Positions 1 to 6,206 of a stretch of 6,206 nt of DNA are shown here, piece by piece. The stretch is from the NCBI GenBank assembly GCA_007124415.1, contig SLFE01000268.1:1-6206 (forward strand). The letters run 5' to 3'. The stretch is from Waddliaceae bacterium (lineage in GTDB: Bacteria > Chlamydiota > Chlamydiia > Chlamydiales > SLFE01). The notes beneath the pieces were generated by a model, which saw only the letters and a list, made by a program, of their open reading frames with translations, was not told the origin of the DNA and made no database searches. A program made the position numbers and the translations under genes. Position 1 is the stretch's first letter, and each line of letters opens with the position of its first letter.

Positions 1-309
1 AGTTTCTGCGGGAGCCAAAGGATGCGTCCGTGTGAATCCCGGAAGCTGGGCCGCCTGCTCATTGACGCGCGGATTGAGTTTCATTGTACAGCTGCCAAGG
101 GGATAAAAAATGTTGTCAATCCCGACATTCTTCGAAGCCAATTCAGAAAAGTGGCGGGTAAGATCAATTTCGGAAATTTCCGGAAGAGGAACTTCAGATT
201 CCTTTTTAAGATTGGAAGGAGGTTGAAACTTGTCAAATGCGGAATCTCCCTTTGGGAGGCTGTATGCCCTCTGTCCTTTTTGGGATTTTTCAAAGATAGT
301 TTTTGTCAA
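1..309 (-). CDS. gcvPB: Glycine dehydrogenase (decarboxylating) subunit 2, N-terminal part; runs off the left edge
   Basis: This is the first 103 codons of the C-terminal half (beta subunit) of the split P-protein, which normally has about 480-500 residues. The full protein carries the PLP-binding lysine and, with GcvPA, decarboxylates glycine and passes the aminomethyl group to lipoylated GcvH; that lysine lies beyond the window edge. Visible hallmarks are an IFEKSQKGQRAYSLPKGD opening (residues 5-22), the RHFSELASKN..ID block (52-65) and the family signature FYPLGSCTMKLNPR (68-81), followed by a THPLAP stretch. The start is TTG at 309-307: this frame has a TAA just upstream and no nearby ATG, and GAGGTG at 320-315 sits 5 nt before the TTG. 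The TTG overlaps the gcvPA stop as TTGA, so coupled translation is likely. Identity is secure; only completeness is lacking. Confidence 0.95.
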   Translation of the reverse strand, partial: MTKTIFEKSQKGQRAYSLPKGDSAFDKFQPPSNLKKESEVPLPEISEIDLTRHFSELASKNVGIDNIFYPLGSCTMKLNPRVNEQAAQLPGFTRTHPLAPAET

Positions 310-1646
310 CGGGCCACCTCTTTAGCAATGTCAATGTAGCGGTCAAGCTGGGATTTGCTTTTAGTCTCGGTCACGGCAACCAGGCAGTAGTCCTTCAGGG
401 CGGGATAGTAACGACCCAAGTCCACGCCGCAGGCAACGCCTTCTTTTTCAAAGCGGTTCCACACCGTTTCATAAGGCTTGCCAAAATGAACTGCAAACTC
501 ATTAAAGATGGGAGAGTCGATAGTTGTCACTCCCGCGATTTGCTCAAGCTGCGATTTTAAATAAGAGGCCCGCTGAAAGTTGGTAAGAGCCGTTTCTTTG
601 ACTCCCTGCTTTCCATACCAAAGGATGCCCACAAGACACGCTAAAGCGGCCAGAGCCTGATTGGTGCAAATGTTGGATGTGGCCTTATCGCGCCTGATGT
701 GCTGCTCGCGCGCCTGGAGTGTTAAAACAAAACCCCGATTCCCTTCCGTATCGACTGTTTCACCTACAATCCTTCCGGGAAGCTGCCTGACGAGTTCCTG
801 CCTGCAGGCGATATAGCCGGCATAGGGACCGCCGAACTGAAGGGGCAGGCCGAACGGCTGGGTCTCGCCGATGGCTATGTCGGCTCCCAATTCAGCAGCA
901 TTTCTGTAAATGCCGTAAGACATGGGGTTGGCCGCCAGCACTAAAAGAGCGCCGCTGTCTTGAATCTTTGCGGAAAATGAAGGAATGTCTTCCATAGCGC
1001 CGACAAAGTTTGGCGATTGCACAATAACGCACGCCGTTCTGTCATCTAGCTGCTCTTCAAGAGCGCTGATATCCAGCTGCCCGTTTTTTTCGAAAGGAAC
1101 TGCGACAATTTCCGCATCCGCCCCTTCGGTGTAGAGCTTGATCACAGCAAGATAATGAGGGTGGAGGGTTTCGGCAACCAAAATTTTCGAACTCCCTTTT
1201 TTGTGGCGCAAGCTCATCAGGGCTGCTTCGGCGCATGCAGAGGCGCCGTCATAAACCGAGGCGTTGGACACATCCATTCCTGTCAAAGCGCAGATGGCAG
1301 ACTGAAATTCGAAAATAGCCTGCAGCATGCCCTGTGATGCCTCGGCCTGGTAAGGAGTGTAAGAGGTCAGAAATTCAGACTTGGAGACGACCGCGGAAAT
1401 GAGAGCGGGCACGTGGTGTTCATAAGCTCCGGCGCCCAAATAATTGTCAAGAAAAGGAAAGCGGTTTTCAGCGGCTATTTCTTCGAGGCGTTTAATCCCC
1501 TCATATTCGGAAAGACCGTCATTTTCCATCGGCCTGTCCAGCCATATCTGCCGGGGAACATCCTGAAACAGCTCTTCAATGCTTTCGACTTGAAGCGCCG
1601 CCAGCATTTCTTTCACCTGGGTTTCGCTGTTGGAAATAAAATCCAT
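306..1646 (-). CDS. gcvPA: Glycine dehydrogenase (decarboxylating) subunit 1
   Basis: This is the N-terminal half (alpha subunit) of the split P-protein of the glycine cleavage complex, a cytoplasmic partner of GcvPB. Its 446 residues match the usual length of about 450. Family blocks are intact and in order: FLGAGAY-like FLDNYLGAGAYEHHVP (65-80), YTPYQAEASQG (96-106), FEFQSAICALTGMDVSNASVYDG (112-134), the GETQPFGLPLQFGGPYAGY region (260-278) and the strongly conserved RGFVLTLQAREQHIRR (304-319), followed by KATSNICTNQAL (321-332). As in all GcvPA subunits the PLP lysine is not here but in GcvPB. The ATG follows the gcvH TAG stop with no spacer; AAGGT at 1660-1656, 9 nt upstream and inside gcvH, is the likely ribosome binding site. 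The 3' end overlaps gcvPB. I see no frameshift or missing block. Confidence 0.98.
   Translation of the reverse strand: MDFISNSETQVKEMLAALQVESIEELFQDVPRQIWLDRPMENDGLSEYEGIKRLEEIAAENRFPFLDNYLGAGAYEHHVPALISAVVSKSEFLTSYTPYQAEASQGMLQAIFEFQSAICALTGMDVSNASVYDGASACAEAALMSLRHKKGSSKILVAETLHPHYLAVIKLYTEGADAEIVAVPFEKNGQLDISALEEQLDDRTACVIVQSPNFVGAMEDIPSFSAKIQDSGALLVLAANPMSYGIYRNAAELGADIAIGETQPFGLPLQFGGPYAGYIACRQELVRQLPGRIVGETVDTEGNRGFVLTLQAREQHIRRDKATSNICTNQALAALACLVGILWYGKQGVKETALTNFQRASYLKSQLEQIAGVTTIDSPIFNEFAVHFGKPYETVWNRFEKEGVACGVDLGRYYPALKDYCLVAVTETKSKSQLDRYIDIAKEVAR
315..320 (-). promoter_or_regulatory. Ribosome binding site for the TTG start of gcvPB
   Basis: GAGGTG on the minus strand, inside the last codons of gcvPA, lies 5 nt before the TTG at 309. 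It supports this non-ATG start, because the same frame has a TAA stop a few codons upstream. Confidence 0.7.
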
Positions 1647-2018
1647 CTACGCTTTACCTTGCTCGAACTGACTTTTATATTGCGCCTCATCCATCAATTT
1701 TTCAAGTTCGGATTCATTCGAAAGCTTGATTTTGTAAATCCAACCCTGATCCTGGGGTGAAGAATTGACCAGCGAGGAGTTGTCCTGAAGTTGTTCATTG
1801 ACCTCCACGATTTCCCCCGAGACCGGAGCGTAGACATCCGCCGCTGCCTTGGTCGATTCCAAGACTGCCGCTTCTTCGCCCGCCTTGACCGTTTCGCCGA
1901 CAGTCGGAAGCTCGACATAAACAATGTCTCCGAGCTCTTCCTGGGCATGGTCGCTCACTCCCACAGTGCCGACGCCGCCCTTAATTTCAATCCATTCGTG
2001 CGATTGGGTGTATTTCAT
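1647..2018 (-). CDS. gcvH: Glycine cleavage system H protein (lipoyl carrier)
   Basis: GcvH is the small lipoylated shuttle of the glycine cleavage complex. Its lipoyl arm takes the methylamine group from the P-protein, presents it to GcvT, and is re-oxidised by dihydrolipoamide dehydrogenase. The 123 residues fit the family (about 125-130). It begins with the typical YTQSHEWIEI, has a GDIVYVELPTVGE block (30-42), and places the lipoyl-acceptor lysine at K57 within ESTKAAADVYAP (54-65). The position before this lysine is Thr where many homologues have Val. The C-terminal QGWIYKIKLS and SELEKLMDEAQY segments are also standard. The ATG is preceded by AGGGGA (2028-2023) only 4 nt away, partly inside the gcvT stop codon. 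Lipoylation genes are not in the window, so modification must be supplied from elsewhere. Confidence 0.98.
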   Translation of the reverse strand: MKYTQSHEWIEIKGGVGTVGVSDHAQEELGDIVYVELPTVGETVKAGEEAAVLESTKAAADVYAPVSGEIVEVNEQLQDNSSLVNSSPQDQGWIYKIKLSNESELEKLMDEAQYKSQFEQGKA

Positions 2019-2026
2019 AAAATCCC

Positions 2027-3094
2027 CTATGGTTTATAGAAAGGCATTTTGATTACGCGTGCCGGAAGCTTGCGCTGCCTAACCTGAATTTCAAGTGTAT
2101 CATCAATGTCAAATTTTCGGTCGACCAAAACGATGGCAATCGCCTGTTTCAACGAAGGTGAGAACGACCCCGACGTCACCTTGCCGACACGCTCGCCTTT
2201 GAAAAAAACATCGCTCCCCTCCCTCGCGATTCCGCTTCCTTCGACAACCGCTCCATATTGATGCCGTTTTGCCTGCAGTTTTTCCAGAGCCTCTTTTCCG
2301 ACAAAGTCGCGGCCGTTCATCTTCACAGTCCAGGCAGAAACGGTTTCTGTGGGATAAATATCGTCGGCAAGCTCATGGCCGTAGAGGGCAAGCCCCACTT
2401 CCAACCTCAGAGTGTCTCTTGCACCCAAGCCGGCAGGCTCAATGCCATAAGGCTGTCCTTTTTCCAAAAAAAGATCCCAAAGGCGGTCGATCATCTCGTT
2501 GGAGGCGTAAATTTCAAATCCTCCCGAACCGGTATATCCCGTTGAAGCAAGAAGAACAGTATCTCCGTTGAATTCAGCGCGCCTGACCTTCATCGGTTTC
2601 ATTTCCGATGCCTCGGGAAAAATTTCAGAAACCAGATCGACGGCCTTGGCCCCCTGAACGGCTAAGATCCCCTCGCTTTCATAACAGGGAACGATCTCGA
2701 CCTCGTAGGGCTCGGCATGTTTTTTTAGATGAGCCAGATCTTTCTCTCTATTTGATGCGTTGACAACGACAAAAAACTCGTCTTCGTCCAAGCGATAGAC
2801 AAGCATGTCGTCAACGCACCCTCCGTGTGGGTGGCACCAAACGGTGTAAGTGGCAGAGCCTGCTTTTTTTCCCGCAATCTTGTTTGTCGAGAGAAAATCG
2901 AGAAGATCTTCAGCTTCCGGCCCCTTTACGACAATGCGTCCCATGTGGGAAACATCGAAAATTCCAACATTTTCCCTGACGGCATTATGTTCGTGGATAA
3001 TTCCTTTGTATTGAATCGGCATCTCAAAACCTGCGAATTCCGCCAGTTTTGCGCCAAGTTCCCGATGCTTTGGGTGAAGAATCGTCTCTTTCAT
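2027..3094 (-). CDS. gcvT: Aminomethyltransferase (glycine cleavage system T protein)
   Basis: GcvT transfers the methylene carbon from aminomethyl-lipoyl GcvH to tetrahydrofolate and releases ammonia. The 355 residues are close to the usual 360-375. Key blocks are FDVSHMGRI (46-54), the GGCVDDMLVYR block (91-101) with the Asp pair D95-D96 at the position of the catalytic/folate-contacting aspartate, FEIY (193-196), GLGARDTLRLE (222-232), LYGHEL (237-242) and GKVTSGSFSPSL (304-315) of the C-terminal domain. One deviation is visible: the usual R-T-G-Y-T-G-E motif reads S-T-G-Y-T-G-S (184-190), losing both the Arg and the Glu. Because the other folate-site landmarks remain, I still expect an active enzyme. 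The ATG overlaps the stop of the preceding gene as ATGA, with GAGGT at 3106-3102 and a 7 nt spacer, so it is well placed for coupled translation. Confidence 0.96.
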   Translation of the reverse strand: MKETILHPKHRELGAKLAEFAGFEMPIQYKGIIHEHNAVRENVGIFDVSHMGRIVVKGPEAEDLLDFLSTNKIAGKKAGSATYTVWCHPHGGCVDDMLVYRLDEDEFFVVVNASNREKDLAHLKKHAEPYEVEIVPCYESEGILAVQGAKAVDLVSEIFPEASEMKPMKVRRAEFNGDTVLLASTGYTGSGGFEIYASNEMIDRLWDLFLEKGQPYGIEPAGLGARDTLRLEVGLALYGHELADDIYPTETVSAWTVKMNGRDFVGKEALEKLQAKRHQYGAVVEGSGIAREGSDVFFKGERVGKVTSGSFSPSLKQAIAIVLVDRKFDIDDTLEIQVRQRKLPARVIKMPFYKP

Positions 3095-3741
3095 CTGACT
3101 AACCTCATGGTGCTCCAGAGAGCGGGGTTTTGATCGATTTTATATTCGGACGCGTGAAGGGAAAAGTGCTGCGCGGCGCCTCCATAGCGATTAATTCGAT
3201 AAGTGAAACCAAGACGATCGAACTGACCGGAATCATAGCCATGAAGGGAGGGTGAAGGAATCCGGATAGACACCTCATAAGATGATCGCTTGCGTGTGGT
3301 TTTCACCTCCAATTCGCCTGGATCGCAGAGAGTGTGGACGTCTTCGGTTCGGAAACGGGTCGTCTCCAGAGCCTGCTGACCCTCCACAGGTTCGCCTAAA
3401 AAAACAAAGTGATGGCAGAAACGGTGATTGAATCCTGCGGACTTGATATCTCTGGTATCGAGGAAGATCTCGACGCTGTCGCCGTACTCGTGGTCGGGAA
3501 AAACCGACTGCTTGAAGGGCTGCTGAACGGAAACGACAAAAGAAATGCCCTCTTCATTCCAGCCTGCCGAAACAGCGGCAAACTCCTCTTCGCACAAAAG
3601 GCCTGAGGACGAAGGAATTTTATATTTACCGCTCAATTTCCCGCCGCTGCAATAATGACAGTCAAATTCCAAAGGAAAATAATTCACCGGCAGCAAATCG
3701 ATAGAATCCAAAGGAGCTTCAATCGAGTTTTGCATGCTCAT
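3091..3741 (-). CDS. Hypothetical protein with CBM9/DOMON-like beta-sandwich signature
   Basis: I do not recognise a specific gene. The 216-residue protein shows the pattern of family-9-like carbohydrate-binding domains: AGWNEEGISFVVSV (58-71), then GDSVEIFLDTRD (87-98), a HHFVF strand (110-114), YEVSIRIP (155-162), GFTYRINR (178-185) and a closing P-x-x-W (207-210). Such domains bind sugars, haem or other ligands at cell surfaces in other proteins, but here no signal peptide or membrane segment is visible, so location and ligand are open. A CHYC (C-x-x-C) motif lies near the N-terminus (28-31). It lies between the chaperone-like gene (23 bp overlap) and gcvT (ATGA overlap). I chose ATG at 3741 because AAGG lies 7 nt upstream; GTG at 3744 and ATG at 3735 are alternatives. 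That the ORF is real is well supported by its position; the domain call is moderate. Confidence 0.72.
   Translation of the reverse strand: MSMQNSIEAPLDSIDLLPVNYFPLEFDCHYCSGGKLSGKYKIPSSSGLLCEEEFAAVSAGWNEEGISFVVSVQQPFKQSVFPDHEYGDSVEIFLDTRDIKSAGFNHRFCHHFVFLGEPVEGQQALETTRFRTEDVHTLCDPGELEVKTTRKRSSYEVSIRIPSPSLHGYDSGQFDRLGFTYRINRYGGAAQHFSLHASEYKIDQNPALWSTMRLVR
3102..3106 (-). promoter_or_regulatory. Ribosome binding site for gcvT
   Basis: GAGGT on the minus strand, inside the 3' end of the CBM9-like gene, lies 7 nt before the gcvT ATG. Together with the ATGA overlap it fixes the start and suggests termination-reinitiation coupling. Confidence 0.6.
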
Positions 3742-6073
3742 CACCGGGCCTTAGATAATCGAGTTTTATCGGTTGTATTTCTTCTATCAAAGTTAATGTT
3801 TTTTCAAGCAGTTGTTTTTTGGCGTTGTTGGACAGCAAATCCTGCCCTTCAACTATCCCTTCGCTGATCAAACCCTGATCGGGTTCAACTTCTTTTTTCA
3901 CCAGCTGGAAGAAGGAGACGTCCCCTTGCGGAGGAGTGTAAATCCCGGACCACTCTCCCGGCTGCAGGGAGAATGCCAGTTCCCGGTCAATCTTCTCGTC
4001 GTTGGCGCCGCTTCGCTTCAAACTATATTCCGACTTTACCATTTTCCACTGTTCGATCAAAGGAGGCCTGGGAGATAAATCGTTGTCGTTGACTATAGAC
4101 TCGCCGGCAAGGATCCATTCGGAATTTTCCGGATCGCTTTCGACTCTTTTTTTCAGATTTTCCATGATCTCGGTAAAGCGGTAGCGGGCCGCATCGTCAA
4201 CGGTCAAAGCTTCGGTACTATTGACTTTATCGTTGACAGCAAGCAAAACATCCGTGAAATAATCTTTGGCCACACGGTCCCTTGCATCCGAAAAGGATTT
4301 CCATTCGCCGCTTGCGGTTTTGTATTTATCCGGATTCTCTTCCCGAATCTTTTCATAATGCTCCTCGAGCACTGTTCTCAACCTTTCGTCAAGCGATCCG
4401 TCATTTTTCACTTCTGCGAAGGTAAGCACATCCATTTCCGGAGCCGTCCGGAGTCGTTGAATCCTGTAATAATGACGGCCGTCTTCGGTGTATTTCGATA
4501 GCTCGGGAGCCGATCGGTCGAGAAGGCCCGCCAGCTCGACTCCATTTTCGACTCCGGGAAGAACAGGCACACTGCCGCCCATGCGAATCCCGATAATACG
4601 CGTTTGAGGCCTATGGCTTTCCAAAGCCCGATCGATCCATTCAGGATTTTCTTTTACGATCATCTCTTTTGAAAATTGGTCGATCTTATTTCTTGCATCG
4701 CGATTAAGCGAATTTAACGCCGCAAAACGATCTTCGCGACCGGAGGCATCCCTCACCCCCAGGTCGGTAAAGGTATTTCTCAACAGATCCCAATTTTCAT
4801 CCTGCATTTGCCAATTCCACATTTCTTTAGTCCCTACCTCGTTCTGAAGCTCCACGGTATCTACGGAAGCTATGGAGACTTCGTACCGCTTTTGGACAAA
4901 TTCGGGATAGTGCCGGGCCACTTCATCGGAGGAGTAGAACTCGGTCGGCAAGGCCAGTGGATTTTCTTGGTCTCTTTTGGCGACGGCGCTTAAGTAATAC
5001 TCAAATCTCTGCAAATCCTGAAAATGGCTCAGCCGCATCGCATCAGACAGCCGATATAAATTTCCGTGAACAGCCAAACTGGCATAATCGGCAAAATTCT
5101 TATAGGGAAGCCTGTCGACAAGAACTGAATTTCCGACAACGTCGAAATAACGGCGGAACAAAAGGACTTTCTTCCAGAGGTTGACCGCCTGTTTCATATC
5201 CATATGCATCAACCGGAGCTGATTTTTCAGATAATCATCGGCGTTAACGCTCTCAAAATATGGTGAGCTTTTATTTTGTTCATAGCTGACGCGCGTCTGT
5301 TTAATCAGGCTCGCCGTTGCCTCGTCATCGCTGACTTTTAGTCCTTGCTGCTCAGCCATCTTGGCCACATCTAGAATCAAAGCGGAAGCTAGGCGTATAA
5401 ACCGGGGGCCGAACCAGTCGTCTATGGTTTTGTACCCGAAAACAGACAGGTCGGTTTGTGGAAGATTCGGATCTTGCGGCACCCATGAGTACTGCTGGTT
5501 CTGATAAGCCAAAACTTGTTTGACCGTTAAAGGGGACAGCTTTCTTTGTCCTAGGTAAAGCTGGACGCGGGCATTGAATTCTTCTTCCGAAACCGGATTT
5601 TCACCGCCCTGAAGCTGGCTGAAATGGCGCTTCATGTCGGGGGCGAGAAAATTCCAAGCGTTTTCGACACTGATAAATTCGGCCTGAGGATGGCGGTAGA
5701 GCTTAAAGTTCCTTTCCTTCTTAGCGCGGGCATCGAGATCGCCTCTCAAAAAATCGCCATATTGCCTCGCTAGGACCGACGCGAGTCCCGACTGAAGAAA
5801 ATCATTTTGTAAAACGCCGTCGTTCAGGAAGTTAGGCCCCCGGCGACCGCCAAAATAAAGCTTATCCTGCGCGTCTGTCGTCAAAAAATAGGCCATTTGC
5901 TCAAGTTCGGATTTTTTAACTTTTGTCCCGTCAATGGCCGTCCGGACCACCGGATCGGAAATCTGAGGGCCGTTCAAAGAGTTGATTACCCCGAAAAACG
6001 AGAAAGAAATGACAATTATCGTTGTCACGAATATGAAGAAATATTTCTGATATTTCCTAAAAAACCCAAGCAT
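3719..6073 (-). CDS. Membrane-anchored SurA_N/PpiD-like periplasmic chaperone-like protein
   Basis: The 784-residue product has a basic N-terminus (MLGFFRKYQKY), one strong hydrophobic segment at about residues 11-30, and then a polar body, giving the topology of PpiD: a single inner-membrane anchor with the rest in the periplasm. Straight after the anchor, V-R-T-A-I-D-G-T-K-V-K-K-S-E-L (43-57) matches the start of SurA_N domains. A second SurA_N-like stretch, GLKVSDDEATASLI (244-257), is followed by charged helices with aromatic positions. I cannot find a complete parvulin prolyl-isomerase core (no H-I-L-I or G-D-L-G-type motifs). Only LAFSLQPGEWSGIYTPPQG (699-717) followed by FFQLVKKE resembles the C-terminal end of that fold. 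It is longer than E. coli PpiD (623). The likely role is holding or folding exported proteins; catalytic activity is doubtful. Start: ATG at 6073 has AAAGGAG 10 nt upstream, whereas the upstream TTG at 6082 would be only 1 nt from it. Confidence 0.78.
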   Translation of the reverse strand: MLGFFRKYQKYFFIFVTTIIVISFSFFGVINSLNGPQISDPVVRTAIDGTKVKKSELEQMAYFLTTDAQDKLYFGGRRGPNFLNDGVLQNDFLQSGLASVLARQYGDFLRGDLDARAKKERNFKLYRHPQAEFISVENAWNFLAPDMKRHFSQLQGGENPVSEEEFNARVQLYLGQRKLSPLTVKQVLAYQNQQYSWVPQDPNLPQTDLSVFGYKTIDDWFGPRFIRLASALILDVAKMAEQQGLKVSDDEATASLIKQTRVSYEQNKSSPYFESVNADDYLKNQLRLMHMDMKQAVNLWKKVLLFRRYFDVVGNSVLVDRLPYKNFADYASLAVHGNLYRLSDAMRLSHFQDLQRFEYYLSAVAKRDQENPLALPTEFYSSDEVARHYPEFVQKRYEVSIASVDTVELQNEVGTKEMWNWQMQDENWDLLRNTFTDLGVRDASGREDRFAALNSLNRDARNKIDQFSKEMIVKENPEWIDRALESHRPQTRIIGIRMGGSVPVLPGVENGVELAGLLDRSAPELSKYTEDGRHYYRIQRLRTAPEMDVLTFAEVKNDGSLDERLRTVLEEHYEKIREENPDKYKTASGEWKSFSDARDRVAKDYFTDVLLAVNDKVNSTEALTVDDAARYRFTEIMENLKKRVESDPENSEWILAGESIVNDNDLSPRPPLIEQWKMVKSEYSLKRSGANDEKIDRELAFSLQPGEWSGIYTPPQGDVSFFQLVKKEVEPDQGLISEGIVEGQDLLSNNAKKQLLEKTLTLIEEIQPIKLDYLRPGDEHAKLD
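3721..3767. repeat. 11-bp direct repeat across the junction of the first two genes
   Basis: The 11-mer aatcgagtttt occurs at 3721-3731 and again at 3757-3767. The offset is exactly 36 nt (12 codons), so both copies encode K-L-D in the same frame at the C-terminus of the SurA_N/PpiD-like protein, and the second K-L-D is the protein's end. The start codons of the downstream CBM9-like gene lie between the two copies. Confidence 0.6.
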
Positions 6074-6083
6074 CTGCCGCAAT

Positions 6084-6090
6084 CTCCTTT
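6084..6090 (-). promoter_or_regulatory. Ribosome binding site deciding the start of the SurA_N/PpiD-like gene
   Basis: On the minus strand this reads AAAGGAG, a near-perfect Shine-Dalgarno sequence. It lies 10 nt before ATG 6073 and only 1 nt before the in-frame TTG at 6082, which favours the ATG. Confidence 0.75.
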
Positions 6091-6108
6091 AAGGTGAGTT
6101 GAGTTGAT

Positions 6109-6138
6109 ATTTTAACATCTAAACCAGCTTTAGGACAA
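6109..6138 (-). promoter_or_regulatory. Possible promoter for the whole cluster
   Basis: On the minus strand TTGTCC (6138-6133) and TAAAAT (6114-6109) are separated by 18 nt, matching 4/6 and 5/6 positions of the sigma-70 consensus. The predicted start site would leave a leader of about 30 nt before ATG 6073. A competing pair is TTGAGA (6164-6159) and TATTGT (6140-6135), also 18 nt apart, with a 5/6 and 4/6 match. The region is AT-rich, so chance matches are likely; I place a promoter in this leader with more confidence than I place either exact pair. Confidence 0.4.
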
Positions 6139-6191
6139 TATTTTGTTTTTAATCTGCATCTCAAGCGGTGTTTGACTCCAATTATTTAACC

Positions 6192-6205
6192 ATTTTATAT
6201 AAAAT
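6192..6205. repeat. 14-bp perfect AT palindrome upstream of the cluster
   Basis: ATTTTATATAAAAT is its own reverse complement. It lies about 55-70 bp upstream of the possible promoter elements, at the window edge. It could be an operator half or the remains of an upstream gene's terminator, but such AT-only palindromes arise easily by chance. Confidence 0.3.
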
Positions 6206-6206
6206 A

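Noticed and set aside
81..293. A 70-codon minus-strand ORF starting with ATG
   Set aside because: It is a shifted frame within gcvPB; the neighbouring frame encodes the conserved FYPLGSCTMK block and is the real gene.
22..560. Plus-strand ORFs of 85-105 codons at the left end
   Set aside because: They lie entirely opposite gcvPB and gcvPA, whose products are clearly recognisable, and resemble no family that I know.
2019..2026. Terminator, promoter or small RNA between gcvT and gcvH
   Set aside because: The gap is only 8 bp and holds part of the gcvH ribosome binding site.
2258..2571. Two overlapping plus-strand ORFs of 95-100 codons
   Set aside because: They are antisense to conserved gcvT sequence and have no ribosome binding site context or family resemblance.
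6080..6082. TTG as start of the SurA_N/PpiD-like gene, giving three more residues
   Set aside because: The Shine-Dalgarno sequence would be only 1 nt away; ATG at 6073 has proper spacing.
1..6206. Mobile element, CRISPR array, tRNA or rRNA gene, prophage or defence system
   Set aside because: No inverted terminal repeats, transposase, spaced repeats, tRNA-like cloverleaf or rRNA-like stretch was seen; almost all bases belong to six coherent genes.

Overview
The window is one uninterrupted, minus-strand gene cluster with essentially no spare DNA. Reading in the direction of transcription (from high to low coordinates) it contains: a short AT-rich leader with promoter-like hexamers (6074-6206); a large membrane-anchored PpiD/SurA-type periplasmic chaperone-like protein (3719-6073); a small protein of unproven function with a CBM9/DOMON-like beta-sandwich signature (3091-3741); and then glycine cleavage system genes in the order gcvT, gcvH, gcvPA, gcvPB. 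gcvPB is cut off by the left edge after 103 codons.

All five gene junctions are overlapping or nearly so: 23 bp overlap, ATGA, 8 bp gap, stop codon directly abutting ATG, and TTGA. No terminator or internal leader fits between them. The simplest reading is one polycistronic transcript from the right-hand leader, with translational coupling at several joints. No glycine riboswitch is visible, and the cluster leaves no room for one in front of gcvT.

Together GcvT (aminomethyltransferase), GcvH (lipoyl carrier) and the split P-protein GcvPA/GcvPB (decarboxylase) form the glycine cleavage complex. It converts glycine plus tetrahydrofolate to CO2, ammonia and 5,10-methylene-tetrahydrofolate. The fourth component, dihydrolipoamide dehydrogenase, and the lipoate-attaching enzymes are not in this window. 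The order T-H-PA-PB is the one found in Thermotoga and some other bacteria with a split P-protein. The first two genes have no known role in glycine cleavage, so their membership of this transcription unit is the main unexplained point.

Organism: a bacterium with a Gram-negative-type envelope (PpiD/SurA-like anchored protein), roughly half G+C in the coding part by eye, and an AT-rich promoter region. The N-terminus and overall style of the large protein remind me of anchored SurA_N proteins of the PVC superphylum, especially environmental Chlamydiae (Parachlamydiales-like). This is an impression from recognition, not a search result, and should be treated as tentative.
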